Part shown: positions 17,349 to 26,404 of the stretch, in pieces
How the letters are laid out: every line of letters begins with the position of its first letter
Numbering within the stretch: the first letter of the stretch is position 1
DNA from: Herbidospora sakaeratensis
Lineage (GTDB): Bacteria > Actinomycetota > Actinomycetes > Streptosporangiales > Streptosporangiaceae
Length of the DNA stretch: 64,000 bases
Direction of reading: 5' to 3'
Assembly (NCBI RefSeq): GCF_001570525.1
Contig: NZ_BBXC01000008.1
Location: 845,247-909,246 of the forward strand
Notes under the pieces: model-generated
The model's input: only the letters and a program-made list of their open reading frames with translations
Told to the model about the DNA's origin: nothing
The model's database searches: none
Translations under genes and position numbers: made by a program

Positions 17349-18017
17349 ATGATGACAACTGAATCCGGTTCGGCTCAAAGTCGCGACGAATACCGGGCTA
17401 TGCAGGCCGAGGCGTTCAACCGCATCGGGTCACGATACGACGATGCCTTTCCCCACAAGGAGGGGCAGATCGCGGCCGGGGAGTGGCTGATCAAGCAACT
17501 CCAGCCGGGCGCCCGCGTGCTCGACGTCGGGTGCGGCACCGGAGAGCCGACCGCCAAGCAGTTCGCCGACGCGGGCTGCGAGGTCACCGGGATCGACATC
17601 TCGCCCGTCATGCTCGACCTGGCGCGCAAGAACGTGCCCGAGGGCACCTTCCTGGAGCGCGACGTCACCGAGATCGACTCCTCACTTGGTCGATTCGACG
17701 CGGTGGTGGCGTTCTTCTCGCTGCTGATGCTGCCGCGGGCCGACATCGCGACGGCGCTGCAGAAGATCCACGACGTGATCGTGCCCGGCGGGCTGCTGGC
17801 GCTGAGCATGGTCGAGATCGACCTCGACGACGTGCCGTTCCAGTTCCTCGGCGCGCCCGTCCGCGTCACCGGCTACCTGCGCGAAGACCTGCGGGCCCTG
17901 GTCGAGGAGACCGGGTTCACCGTGGTCGTCGAGACCGACATCTCCTACGCGCCGGCCACCACGCAGGCGCCACCGGAGATCCAGCTGTTCCTCAACTGCC
18001 GACGGAACCAGTTCTGA
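17349..18017 (+). CDS. class I SAM-dependent methyltransferase
   Basis: About 222 aa. Motif I is VLDVGCGTGEPTAKQF; motif II (GIDISPVMLDLARK) and the acidic DAVVAFFSLLMLPR follow. Two adjacent ATGs (17349, 17352) could initiate, and no clear ribosome site is present. The upstream 192 bp contain a perfect AGATATATCT palindrome near 17274-17283, next to TTGACTTG. The SpoIIE-type phosphatase gene follows after only 7 nt, so the two are probably co-transcribed. The methyl acceptor is unknown. Confidence 0.82.
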   Translation: MMTTESGSAQSRDEYRAMQAEAFNRIGSRYDDAFPHKEGQIAAGEWLIKQLQPGARVLDVGCGTGEPTAKQFADAGCEVTGIDISPVMLDLARKNVPEGTFLERDVTEIDSSLGRFDAVVAFFSLLMLPRADIATALQKIHDVIVPGGLLALSMVEIDLDDVPFQFLGAPVRVTGYLREDLRALVEETGFTVVVETDISYAPATTQAPPEIQLFLNCRRNQF

Positions 18018-18024
18018 CGGCGCA

Positions 18025-19491
18025 GTGATCGACACCGAGGGTCTGGCGTTTCTCGGTGACACGGCACGGGCGATCGGCGAGTGCCTCGATCCGGAGCAGG
18101 CCGCACGGCTGCTCTGCGAGGCGGCCGTGCCCCGGCTGGCCGACGCCGCCGCCGTCTACCTCGACGGGGGTGCCGTGCACCGGCTCGATCCGCGGGGGCG
18201 GTTGCCCTCGCGCTGGTCGGGCGATCCGGCGGCCACGGTCCCCGAGCTCGTGGGCGGGCGGCTGCTGACCGTGCCGCTGCGCGCCTACGGCGAGGCCATC
18301 GGCTGCGCGGTGCTCGCCCGGGATCGTGAACGCGCCGAGTTCGACCAGGACGACGTGCTGGTCACCGGGCAGCTGGCGGTCCCGGTGGCGTTGACGATCT
18401 TCCACGGGCGATTACACCGCCGTCAGCTTGAGACGCTGGAGATCCTGCAACGCGGGATCCGGCCCGGTCAGCCTCCCTCCCTGCCCGGTCTGGAGATCGC
18501 GTTCCGCTACCAGCCCGCCGCCGCGCGCGTCGGCGGCGACTGGTTCGACGTCATCCCGCTGCCCGGCTCGCGGGTGGCCCTGGTCGTGGGCGACGTCATG
18601 GGCCACGGCCTCGACGCGGCGGCGATCATGGGACAGTTGCGCATCGCCGTACAGACCCTCGCCTCCCTGGATCTGCCGGCCGAGCAGGTGCTGCAGTCGC
18701 TCGACGAGATGGCGCAGCGGCTGGCCGCCCAGACGATCACGACCTGTGTCTACTGTGTGTACGACCCCGTCCTGCGCCGCTGCACCATCGCCAGCGCCGG
18801 ACACCTGCCCCCGGTCCTCGTCAGCGCCGACGGCAAGGCCGAGGTGCTTCAGCCGCCCGCGGGCACCCCGATCGGGCTCGGGCGCAACGCGTTCGAGACG
18901 GTGGAGATCGCCGCCGACGACGACAGCGTGCTGGTCCTCTACACCGACGGCCTGGTCGAGGAGCGCGGCGAGGACATCGGCGTCGGGGTCGAGCGCCTGC
19001 GGCGCGGCCTGGCCGGGGTGCGGCCGCTCGAAGAGGTCTGCGCGAGCGTGGTCCCGGCCGCGCCGATGCGCGACGACGTGACCATGCTGGCGATCCGGTT
19101 CACCGGCATCCCCAGCGAGGACGTCGCCCAGTGGTTGCTGGAGCCGCAGGCCCAGACCCCGTCGCGGGTGCGCGGGCTGGTGCGGCGCACGCTGGCCGGC
19201 TGGGGGCTGCACACCCTCATCCCGACGGCCGAACTGCTCGCCTCCGAGCTGGTCACCAACGCGGTGCGGGCGACGGCCCGGCCGATCACCGTACGGCTGC
19301 TGCGCACCGACCACCTCCTGTGCGAGGTCAGCGACGACGACCACCGCATGCCGCGACTGCGCGAACCCGGCCGTTTCGACGACGAGGGGCGCGGCCTGTT
19401 CGTGGTGAGCCAGCTCGCCGACCGGTGGGGCACGAGCCGCGTCGCGGGCGGGAAGACGGTCTGGTTCAGCCTGCCGGTGAAGGGCGCCTGA
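18025..19491 (+). CDS. SpoIIE-type PP2C phosphatase with GAF-like N-terminus and C-terminal anti-sigma-type ATPase domain
   Basis: 488 aa from GTG 18025. Residues about 1-130 look like a small GAF sensor. Residues about 145-360 are PP2C/SpoIIE: GGDWFDV, GDVMGHGLDAA and MRDDVTML supply the metal-binding Asp residues. Residues about 380-485 are a HATPase_c module of the RsbW/anti-sigma type (LLASELVTNAVRAT, DEGRGLFVVSQLADRWG). Such fusions act in partner-switching control of alternative sigma factors by dephosphorylating anti-anti-sigma proteins. No STAS protein or sigma-B-like factor lies next to it, so partners must be elsewhere. Confidence 0.85.
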   Translation: MIDTEGLAFLGDTARAIGECLDPEQAARLLCEAAVPRLADAAAVYLDGGAVHRLDPRGRLPSRWSGDPAATVPELVGGRLLTVPLRAYGEAIGCAVLARDRERAEFDQDDVLVTGQLAVPVALTIFHGRLHRRQLETLEILQRGIRPGQPPSLPGLEIAFRYQPAAARVGGDWFDVIPLPGSRVALVVGDVMGHGLDAAAIMGQLRIAVQTLASLDLPAEQVLQSLDEMAQRLAAQTITTCVYCVYDPVLRRCTIASAGHLPPVLVSADGKAEVLQPPAGTPIGLGRNAFETVEIAADDDSVLVLYTDGLVEERGEDIGVGVERLRRGLAGVRPLEEVCASVVPAAPMRDDVTMLAIRFTGIPSEDVAQWLLEPQAQTPSRVRGLVRRTLAGWGLHTLIPTAELLASELVTNAVRATARPITVRLLRTDHLLCEVSDDDHRMPRLREPGRFDDEGRGLFVVSQLADRWGTSRVAGGKTVWFSLPVKGA

Positions 19492-19541
19492 AGACCAGGA
19501 AAGCCCGGCCGGCACGCGCTTCGCCCGGAAGGATGGCAACC

Positions 19542-20249
19542 GTGAAGCGCCTGCGGAATCTCGTCCACGACGACAATCTCGACCTCTACGCGCTGGCGCT
19601 GGTCGCGCTGGTGTTCACCGCGCTCGGGGTCGTCGGCCTGGCCGACACGGCCGCGCTCATCTCGGGCACGCTCGCCCTGCTGGCGTTCCTGGCGTTCTCG
19701 CAGATCAAGTCACGCCGCCAGGTCGCCGGGCTGGTCGCCGACCGGAACTTCCTGCGCGAGGACTTCCCGAAGGACCTGGCCGACCGCCGCGCGCGGGCCC
19801 GCGACTACCTGTTCATCGGGCGGTCGATGGCCCGGACGTTGAACACGGCCCGCGGCGAGCTGCGGACGATGTTGCTCAGCGGGGCGCGAATCCGGGTGAT
19901 GATGGTCGACCCCGACGACGAGGCGGCCATCGCGGCGGCGTCCCTGCACAGCTTCAGCGGCTCCGATCCGAGGTTGCTGGTCCAGCGCATCCAGAGCGCC
20001 CTGGCCGAACTCGACTCGCTGCGCGCGAAGACCGGGGGGAACCTGGAGGTCCGCCTGGCCCGGTTCGTCCCGGCGCTGGGCGTTCAGGTCATCGACGGCA
20101 CCTACCTCTGCGCGCAGCGGTTCGAGTACCTTCCCCCCGGTGAGAGCGGGCCGATCCTGGCGCTGGAGCCGCGTGACGGCGTCTGGTTCCACCGCTTCGC
20201 CGCCGAGGCCGAGCGGATGTGGGACGACGGGATCCCCTGGCCGAAGTAG
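19542..20249 (+). CDS. membrane-anchored protein with phospholipase D-like/DUF5919-like cytoplasmic domain
   Basis: 235 aa from GTG 19542, chosen because GGAAGGA lies 8 nt upstream (ATG 19533 overlaps that site). Two hydrophobic helices (ALALVALVFTALGVVGL; TLALLAFLAFS) are followed by a cytoplasmic alpha/beta region. RARDYLFIGRSMARTL and MLLSGARIRVMMVDPDD resemble the PLD-fold DUF5919-type domains found at the C-terminus of some actinobacterial regulators. No complete HKD motif is present, so catalysis is doubtful. It follows the SpoIIE phosphatase by 50 nt. The assignment is tentative. Confidence 0.6.
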   Translation: MKRLRNLVHDDNLDLYALALVALVFTALGVVGLADTAALISGTLALLAFLAFSQIKSRRQVAGLVADRNFLREDFPKDLADRRARARDYLFIGRSMARTLNTARGELRTMLLSGARIRVMMVDPDDEAAIAAASLHSFSGSDPRLLVQRIQSALAELDSLRAKTGGNLEVRLARFVPALGVQVIDGTYLCAQRFEYLPPGESGPILALEPRDGVWFHRFAAEAERMWDDGIPWPK

Positions 20250-20320
20250 TGCCGATCCCCTACCCGGTCTGAGTACGAGAGCGGTGCCCGCCATCGCCTC
20301 CAGGGAAGATCCTTTGGGGC

Positions 20321-21055
20321 ATGAAATGGTGGATTTTCCTGGTTTCCCTGACTTTCGCGATATTCGCCGCCTGGTTGACCTTCTCGACCGGCGTGGCCCC
20401 GAGCACCGTGCTGGCGATCGGCGTCGGCGCGGTCAGCCTGATCTGGTTGCTGGTCCTGCTGACGGTGCCGTGGAACCTGTACTTCTCGGCCCGCCGGGTC
20501 GTCCACGAGACCGCGTTGTCGCGGGAGCGCGGCATCGAGGTGCCCCAGGCCCGTGAGGACGAGGCCCGGGGCATCGCGAAGCGGATGTTGCGGCTGGCGG
20601 TGCTCGGCCACGTGGTCTCCGCGGCGGTGATCGCGACGGTCACCTACTTCTCCGGGGAGTACGTCGGCTACTACTTCGCCGGCTTCTACCTGCTGGCCAC
20701 CCTGTTCCGGCCCACGGGCGCCTACCTGGCCCACCTGAAGGACCGGGTCGGCACGCTGATGGAGGAGCTGCACTACCCGCGCCAGGACGTGGCGACGCTG
20801 CGCGCCGACGTCAAGGACCTGGTCGAGGCCCGGACCACCCTGGAGGCGTCGATCGAGACGCTGACCGAGGAACTGCGGCAGGTGCGCGGCGAACTGGCGG
20901 CGGCGCGGTCGGTGCTGGAGGACGCCGACCACGACCTGAACCGGCGCATCACGTCGATGACCCGAAAGTTCGACGAGACGGTCGACGGGCTGAGCGACAA
21001 CCAGGAGCTCATCACCGGCCTGAAGGCGTTCCTCCGCCTGGTGCGCACTAGCTGA
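20321..21055 (+). CDS. membrane protein with C-terminal coiled coil, unknown function
   Basis: 244 aa. Two N-terminal helices (WWIFLVSLTFAIFAAWLTF; AVSLIWLLVLLTVPW) and a second hydrophobic region around residues 95-135 are followed by a long heptad-rich coiled coil from about residue 150 to 215 (LVEARTTLEASIETLTEELR). I do not recognise a family. The pairing with the preceding membrane protein on the same strand suggests a shared membrane complex, which is inference only. The stop overlaps the convergent gene by 8 bp. Confidence 0.65.
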   Translation: MKWWIFLVSLTFAIFAAWLTFSTGVAPSTVLAIGVGAVSLIWLLVLLTVPWNLYFSARRVVHETALSRERGIEVPQAREDEARGIAKRMLRLAVLGHVVSAAVIATVTYFSGEYVGYYFAGFYLLATLFRPTGAYLAHLKDRVGTLMEELHYPRQDVATLRADVKDLVEARTTLEASIETLTEELRQVRGELAAARSVLEDADHDLNRRITSMTRKFDETVDGLSDNQELITGLKAFLRLVRTS

Positions 21056-22115
21056 CGGCCGGCATGGTCCGCAGTTCCCGCCCCTGGAGGGAGCCCAGCA
21101 GCCAGCCCTGCTCGTAGGGCACCACGTTGGCGGGCGCGGGGTCGAGGCCCGACAGGCTGCGCTCGATCCGGCCGCCGGGACCGATCACCAGGATCGAGCC
21201 GGCGATCGGGTCGTCCTCGTCGGCCAGCAGGGAGGCGGGCAGGCGGGCCGCCAGGCGGCGGGTCCAGGTGTTCGGCAGGATGCGCTCGTCGAGGAGGGGC
21301 ACCCTGTCGTACACGGCCAGGAGCAGGCGGCCGTCGGGGAGCCGGGTGAAGCCGTCGCCGATGCCGGGGAGGCGGTCGAGGAAGGTCGTGGTCGTGCCGT
21401 CGGTCAGCGAATGGCGGGTGACGCGGTAGCGGGTCGACTCGACCACGAGCAGGGCCCGCTGGTCGTCGGTGACGACGATGCCGTTGGGGAAGTAGAGATC
21501 CCCGGCCAGGACGGTGGTGGTCCTGGTCGACGGGTCGTAGCGGAGGAGCCTGCCCCGGGGGCGGCCCTCCAGGAAGTCGTACACGGAGAAGGCGGATCCC
21601 GGCAGGGTCGAGTTGTTCAGCCTGCTGTTGGAGTCGGAGAAGTAGACCGTTCCGTCGGCGGCCACGGCGAGGTCGTTGGCGAATCTGATCGGCTCGCCGC
21701 CCGCCTGGTCCGTGAGCAGGGTGACGGCGCCGTCGGGCGCGACCGACTGGAGGCCGACGCCGTGGTTGGCGACCAGCAGGTGCCCGCGCGCGTCGAACGC
21801 CAGCCCCAGGGGCCGCCCGCCGACCTCGGCGAAGGGTTCCGGCCGGCCGCCGGGACGCAGGCGCACGACCCGCCCGTCGAGCAGACCGGTGTAGATCCAC
21901 CCGGAGGCGTCGACCGCGAGGTCCTCCGGGCCGGGCAGCGTGCCGAGCGAGGCGACCCCGGCGGCGGGCGTGACCCGCGGGATCTTCGCGGGCGGCCCGG
22001 GGTCCCAGGCGACGGGGTCGAAGGGGTCGACGGGCGGGCGGAGGAACACGAGGAACGCGCCGGTCAGCAGCGCCACCGCGCCCAGCCCGATAAGGGCCGA
22101 TCTCTTGAGGTTCAC
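21048..22115 (-). CDS. strictosidine synthase-like/SMP-30-type beta-propeller protein, membrane-anchored
   Basis: 355 aa from GTG 22115 (NLKRSALIG...). An N-terminal helix (LIGLGAVALLTGAFLVFL) acts as anchor or signal. A six-bladed propeller follows with DLAVDASGWIYTG, GLAFDARGHLLVA and FANDLAVAADGTVYFSDS. FPNGIVVTDDQRALLVVEST is typical of the strictosidine-synthase-like family. Bacterial members are usually lactonases or esterases of unknown substrate. It ends in the convergent membrane-protein gene. Confidence 0.78.
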   Translation of the reverse strand: MNLKRSALIGLGAVALLTGAFLVFLRPPVDPFDPVAWDPGPPAKIPRVTPAAGVASLGTLPGPEDLAVDASGWIYTGLLDGRVVRLRPGGRPEPFAEVGGRPLGLAFDARGHLLVANHGVGLQSVAPDGAVTLLTDQAGGEPIRFANDLAVAADGTVYFSDSNSRLNNSTLPGSAFSVYDFLEGRPRGRLLRYDPSTRTTTVLAGDLYFPNGIVVTDDQRALLVVESTRYRVTRHSLTDGTTTTFLDRLPGIGDGFTRLPDGRLLLAVYDRVPLLDERILPNTWTRRLAARLPASLLADEDDPIAGSILVIGPGGRIERSLSGLDPAPANVVPYEQGWLLGSLQGRELRTMPAVS

Positions 22116-22184
22116 GCCGCCGAGTCTCGGGCGGGGGTCGGCGGCGCGGAAGCGTGCCCGCACGCATGCGGGGTGCGGCTGGCC

Positions 22185-22832
22185 TCACCCGTTCAGGTAG
22201 CGCAGCACCGCCAGGACCCGCCGGTGGTCGTCGGGGTGGGCGGGCAGGGTGAGCTTGGCGAAGATGCCCGAGCAGTGTTTCTCCACGGTCCGTTCGGCGA
22301 TGCCGAGCCGGGTCGCGATGGCCTGGTTGGTGCGGCCTTCCGCCATCAGCGACAACACGGCCCGTTCGCGTTCGCTGAGCCCGTTGAGCGGGTCGCCGGG
22401 GCTGTCCCGGCGGCCGACGAGCTGGTCGATGACGACGGGGTCGAACGCCGCCCCGCCACCGCCGACCTGGCGCACCGCGGCGGCCAGGTCGGCCAGGTCG
22501 GTCACCCGGTCTTTCAGCAGGTAGCCCACGCCCTTCGCGCCGCCGTCGAGCAGTTCGACCGTGTACGTGAGGCGGACGTACTGGGAGAGCACGAGCACCC
22601 CCGTACCGGGATGGAGCCGCCTGATCCGGCCCGCCGCCCGCAGTCCCTCGTCGGTGCGGGTCGGCGGCAGGCGGATGTCGACGATCGCGACGTCGGGGCG
22701 GTGGTCGGCCACCGATTTGAGCAGCCCGGCGGCGTCGTCGTGGGCCCCGACGACGGTGAAGCCGGCCTCGGCGAGCAGCCTGACCAGGCCCTCGCGCAGC
22801 AGCGTGTTGTCCTCGGCGAGGGTCACCCGCAC
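22185..22832 (-). CDS. NarL/LuxR-family response regulator
   Basis: 215 aa from GTG 22832. The receiver domain holds acidic residues in LAEDN, the phospho-acceptor Asp in VAIVDIRLPP and a Lys in LLKDRV. The C-terminal LuxR HTH is LSERERAVLSLMAEGRTNQAIATRLGIAERTVEKH. The start overlaps the sensor-kinase gene by 10 bp, indicating translational coupling. Target genes are not evident from the neighbours. Confidence 0.9.
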   Translation of the reverse strand: MRVTLAEDNTLLREGLVRLLAEAGFTVVGAHDDAAGLLKSVADHRPDVAIVDIRLPPTRTDEGLRAAGRIRRLHPGTGVLVLSQYVRLTYTVELLDGGAKGVGYLLKDRVTDLADLAAAVRQVGGGGAAFDPVVIDQLVGRRDSPGDPLNGLSERERAVLSLMAEGRTNQAIATRLGIAERTVEKHCSGIFAKLTLPAHPDDHRRVLAVLRYLNG

Positions 22833-24232
22833 GGCAGCACCGCCCGGACGACGGTGCCGGCGCGGCCGTCCACGTGGAAGGTGCCGCCGCAGACGGCGAC
22901 CCGGTCGGCCAGCCCGCGCAGCCCGGTGCCGCGCGAGGGGTCGGCCCCGCCGACGCCGTCGTCGCGGATTTCGACCGAGAGCACCCCGTCGGCCGCCTCG
23001 ACGCGCACGGCCGCCTCGGTCGCTCCGGCGTGTTTGCGCACGTTGGCCAGCCCTTCGGCGACGACGTAGTAGGCGACGGTCTCGACCTCGGGCGGCAGGT
23101 CGCCGACGCGGGCCGTGACCCGCACGGGCACCGGCGACAACGCGGCCAGTTCCCCGACCGCCCCGGCGAGGCCCCGTTCGGTGAGCATCGGCGGGTGGAT
23201 GCCCTGGGTCAGCGCCCGCAGGTCGCCGAGCACCGCGAGGAGGGTGTGCCGGGCCTCCCTGATCAGCGGCGCGGGATCGCGGGACGCCTCGGCCAGCGAC
23301 AACGTCATCGGGATCGACAACAGGCGCTGCTGCACGCCGTCGTGGAGATCGCGCTCGATCCGCCGCCGTTCGGCCTCGGTCGCCTCACCGGCCTGCCGGA
23401 TGCGCAGGCGCAACTCGGCGGCGAGCCGCTCGTTCCACAGCGCCAGCCCGGCCGCCGCGCAGGCGGCCTCGATCAGCTCGGGCTCCTCGAAGAGCAGGGG
23501 GTCGTGGACGAGCACCGCGAGCCGCTCCCCCGCCCGGTCGACCCGCGTGGCCCTGCCCTCGGGCACGTCGACGACCCGCCCGCCGAGGTCGACATAGCGC
23601 CCGGCGGCCCAGTAGCCGACCCGGAGCGTCGGATCGCGCAGCGTCGCGGCGAGCCCGGCCTCGATGCCGTCGGCCGGGACGTCACCCAGCCGCACCACGA
23701 GATCGGCCACGGCGACCCGCCGGTGCAGGAGCCCGGCCAGGTGGCCGACGGGCACCAGCCCGAGCGCGACCAGCAGCAGAACGCCGGCCAGGGGCTGGGT
23801 CGCGGCCACCGGCTTCAGCCCCAGCACCACCACGACGGCGACCAGCCCCGTCAGCGTGACCGGGTTGAACACCCGCCGCCGCGCCGCCGCGCTGCCCCGC
23901 CACCGCACCGCCTGGACCGCGATCACCGCCGCCCCGCCGACGGCCAGCCCCGCGAGCGGCACGAAGGCCGCCACCAGAAGCGCCCCGTAGACGACACCGA
24001 CCCCCGCCCGCCGCGCGGCGGTCTCGGCCCGGCCGGTCGGGAACGTGATCAGCCAGTGCCCCAGCACGGCGGCCCACGCGCCGCTCACGACGGGCACGGT
24101 GGGCCCCAGCTTGGCGAGCAGCCAGAGCGAGCCGACCCCCACCAGCAGCGGCCCCGCGCGATAACGCGGCTGGACGGCCCATCCCACGATCCCGGCGACG
24201 AGGTAGGCGGCCCCGACGAGTAATTCGCCCAC
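22823..24232 (-). CDS. sensor histidine kinase of the NarL/DesK class
   Basis: 469 aa from GTG 24232. The N-terminal half has about six to eight membrane helices. A short GAF-like linker follows (LAVLVHDPLLFEEPELIEAA). Then come the HisKA_3 dimerisation domain with the phospho-accepting His in RRRIERDLHDGVQQRLLS, and the ATPase domain (GLANVRKHAGATEA, GGADPSRGTGLRGLADRV). It pairs with the overlapping response regulator. The signal is unknown. Confidence 0.9.
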   Translation of the reverse strand: MGELLVGAAYLVAGIVGWAVQPRYRAGPLLVGVGSLWLLAKLGPTVPVVSGAWAAVLGHWLITFPTGRAETAARRAGVGVVYGALLVAAFVPLAGLAVGGAAVIAVQAVRWRGSAAARRRVFNPVTLTGLVAVVVVLGLKPVAATQPLAGVLLLVALGLVPVGHLAGLLHRRVAVADLVVRLGDVPADGIEAGLAATLRDPTLRVGYWAAGRYVDLGGRVVDVPEGRATRVDRAGERLAVLVHDPLLFEEPELIEAACAAAGLALWNERLAAELRLRIRQAGEATEAERRRIERDLHDGVQQRLLSIPMTLSLAEASRDPAPLIREARHTLLAVLGDLRALTQGIHPPMLTERGLAGAVGELAALSPVPVRVTARVGDLPPEVETVAYYVVAEGLANVRKHAGATEAAVRVEAADGVLSVEIRDDGVGGADPSRGTGLRGLADRVAVCGGTFHVDGRAGTVVRAVLPCG

Positions 24233-24271
24233 ACCGGGAGTCTAGAAGCCACCTCGATGGACATCACAAAG

Positions 24272-24290
24272 TAAGTCAAGCCTTACCTTC
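24272..24290. promoter_or_regulatory. possible iron box (IdeR/DmdR-like site) upstream of helD
   Basis: The minus-strand reading GAAGGTAAGGCTTGACTTA matches the actinobacterial iron-box consensus (TTAGGTTAGGCTAACCTAA type) at most positions of the left half and core. The right half is weaker. It lies between two divergent genes, 28 bp before the HelD start. This is a by-eye match only. Confidence 0.3.
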
Positions 24291-24318
24291 CGTATCCCTC
24301 GTCTCCATACTTGGGCGG

Positions 24319-26220
24319 GTGGAAACCGAACAGCAGATCGTTGACGGCCTGTACGACCGCCTCGACGCCGCCGTCTCCGACACGCTGGCCGCCCGCGACC
24401 GCGCCCTGACCACCTCCGACGACCTGCACGCCCGCGACGTCGAACTGTCGCGGCTGACCCGCAGGCTCGGCGAACTCCGGGCCGCCGAACGTTCGTTGTG
24501 CTTCGGCCGGATCGACACCCCGGCCGGAGAGTCCCTGCACATCGGCCGGGTCGGCCTGCGCTCCCCGGACGGCGAGGTCGTCCTGGTCGACTGGCGCGCC
24601 GACGCCGCCCGCCCCTTCTACGCCGCCACCCCGGCGACCCCGCTGGGCCTGCGCCGGCGCCGCCACCTGCGGCTGAACAACCGCCGGGTCGTGGACGTCA
24701 GCGACGAGATCCTCGACGGCTCCTCCCCCACGCCCGACGACGTGGTCGGCGACGGCCCGCTCACGGCCGCCCTCAGCCGGGCCCGGACCGGCCGCATGCG
24801 CGAGGCCGTCTCGACGCTCCAGGCCGAGCAGGACGCCATCGTGCGCTCACCGCACCGGGGCGTCACCATCGTGGACGGCGGCCCCGGCACCGGCAAGACC
24901 CTGGTCGCGCTGCACCGGGCGGCCTACGTCCTCTACGCCTTCCCCGCCCTCGCCGGGCGCGGCGTCCTCGTGTACGGCCCCAACAGCCGCTTCCTCGACT
25001 ACATCTCCGACGTGCTGCCGTCGCTGGGCGAGAACGACGTCCGGATGGCCACGCTGACCGACCTCGTGGGCCAGACCCCGGCCGACGCCGAGCCCGAGGA
25101 GGCGGCGCGGGCCAAGGGCGTCGCGGCCGTGGCCGCGGCGCTGGCCGGGCGGGTGCGCGCCCGGCAGCCGCGCGGGGTGCCGCTGGAGGTCAAGGTCGGC
25201 CAGGAGAGCCTGGTCCTGACCCCGGCCGAGGTCGACGCGGCCCGCCGCCACGCCGTGCGCGACGGCCTGGCCCACAACCCCGCCCGCGCCGTGTTCCTCG
25301 AGCACGTGGTCGACGCCCTCGTCGACCTGCTGGAACGGCGCACCGCCGAGGCGCTGGCCCGGCTCGACGCCGAGGTGGCGTCCATGCTCGGCGTCGACCT
25401 CGACGAGGCGGTGGCCGGCGACCTGCGCTCCCTCGGCCTCGACGACGCCCCGGCGGACGGACCGGAGTTCGACTGGGACGCCGTCCGCGAGCAACTCCTC
25501 GACGACCCGGCCGTCGACCGGGCGGTCGAGGCGGTGTGGCCGCGCCTGCGCCCCGAGGACGCGCTGGGCCGGGCCGCCCGCACCCGCGCCGACCTGGCGC
25601 TGCTCGACGAGGCCCGCGCGCTGGTCGACGGCCCGCCCGAGGAGGTGTACGGCCACATCGTCGTCGACGAGGCCCAGGAGCTCACCGAAATGGAGTGGCG
25701 GATGTTGCTGCGCCGCTGCCCGTCGCGCTCGATGACGGTCGTGGGCGACTTCGCCCAGTCGGGCTCGGCCACCACGGTCCGCTCCTGGCCCGAGGCCGTC
25801 GGCGAGCGCTTCGTCCACCACACGCTGACCGTCAACTACCGCACCACCGCCGAGATCCTCGGCCACGCCACCCCGCTGCTGGCCCGCATCGCCCCCGGTC
25901 AGCGGCCCTCCCGCTCGGTCCGCCACGGCGAGCCGCCGCGCACCGTGACCGGGGACCTGGAGACCGTGCGGGCCCTGGCCCGGGAGGAGGGCCACGGCCT
26001 GGTCGGCGTCATCGCCCCGCCCGGCGTGGCCGAGGCGCTGGAGGGGAGCGGCGCGATCGTCGTCGCCGCTCCCGACGCCCGTGGGCTGGAGTTCGACACC
26101 GTGCTCGTCGTCGACCCCGCCGCCATCGAGACCTACCGCGAGTCGGGCCCCAGGGACCTGTACGTCGCCCTCACCCGCGCCACCCGGCGGCTGATCGTCG
26201 TCACGCCGGCCGCAGGCTGA
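24319..26220 (+). CDS. HelD-like RNA polymerase-associated ATPase (UvrD/Rep superfamily)
   Basis: 633 aa from GTG 24319. The N-terminal ~60 residues form the coiled coil that enters the polymerase secondary channel in HelD. Walker A is GGPGTGKT (residues 187-194). Walker B/motif II is VVDEAQELTEMEWRMLLRR. A further motif is VGDFAQSG, then NYRTTAEI, GLEFDTVLVV and YVALTRATRRLIVV (motif VI). HelD proteins release stalled RNA polymerase from DNA; the HelR subgroup also protects from rifamycins. I see no rifamycin-associated element upstream, so a resistance role is not supported. It overlaps the convergent ferredoxin gene by 20 bp. Confidence 0.85.
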   Translation: METEQQIVDGLYDRLDAAVSDTLAARDRALTTSDDLHARDVELSRLTRRLGELRAAERSLCFGRIDTPAGESLHIGRVGLRSPDGEVVLVDWRADAARPFYAATPATPLGLRRRRHLRLNNRRVVDVSDEILDGSSPTPDDVVGDGPLTAALSRARTGRMREAVSTLQAEQDAIVRSPHRGVTIVDGGPGTGKTLVALHRAAYVLYAFPALAGRGVLVYGPNSRFLDYISDVLPSLGENDVRMATLTDLVGQTPADAEPEEAARAKGVAAVAAALAGRVRARQPRGVPLEVKVGQESLVLTPAEVDAARRHAVRDGLAHNPARAVFLEHVVDALVDLLERRTAEALARLDAEVASMLGVDLDEAVAGDLRSLGLDDAPADGPEFDWDAVREQLLDDPAVDRAVEAVWPRLRPEDALGRAARTRADLALLDEARALVDGPPEEVYGHIVVDEAQELTEMEWRMLLRRCPSRSMTVVGDFAQSGSATTVRSWPEAVGERFVHHTLTVNYRTTAEILGHATPLLARIAPGQRPSRSVRHGEPPRTVTGDLETVRALAREEGHGLVGVIAPPGVAEALEGSGAIVVAAPDARGLEFDTVLVVDPAAIETYRESGPRDLYVALTRATRRLIVVTPAAG

Positions 26221-26404
26221 TCGCCTCGCGCGGGCAACATTCGGCCACCTCCTCCGCGAGGGCGAGGTCGGCCGGATCGGTGAGCTCCTCCGCCCGCGCG
26301 ACGGCCACGCGGTCGGCGCCGAGGGTGAACAGCCCCGGCGCGGTCGCCGAGCAGAGCCCCGTGCCGAAGCAGAGCGCCCGGTCGACCTCCAGCCGCCGCC
26401 CCAT
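26201..26404 (-). CDS. [3Fe-4S] ferredoxin
   Basis: 67 aa. Cysteines are in CFGTGLCSATAPGLF and ECCPREAI, the C-x5-C...C-P pattern of single-cluster 3Fe-4S ferredoxins that serve P450s (the usual second Cys is replaced, leaving three ligands). ATG 26404 overlaps the P450 stop (TGATG), so the two are translationally coupled. It should pass electrons from a ferredoxin reductase encoded elsewhere to the P450. Confidence 0.88.
   Translation of the reverse strand: MGRRLEVDRALCFGTGLCSATAPGLFTLGADRVAVARAEELTDPADLALAEEVAECCPREAISLRPA

Noticed and set aside
24241-24318. Rifamycin-associated element in front of helD
   Set aside because: No inverted repeat of the known RAE type is visible in the 87-bp gap, so a HelR-type rifamycin resistance claim is not supported.
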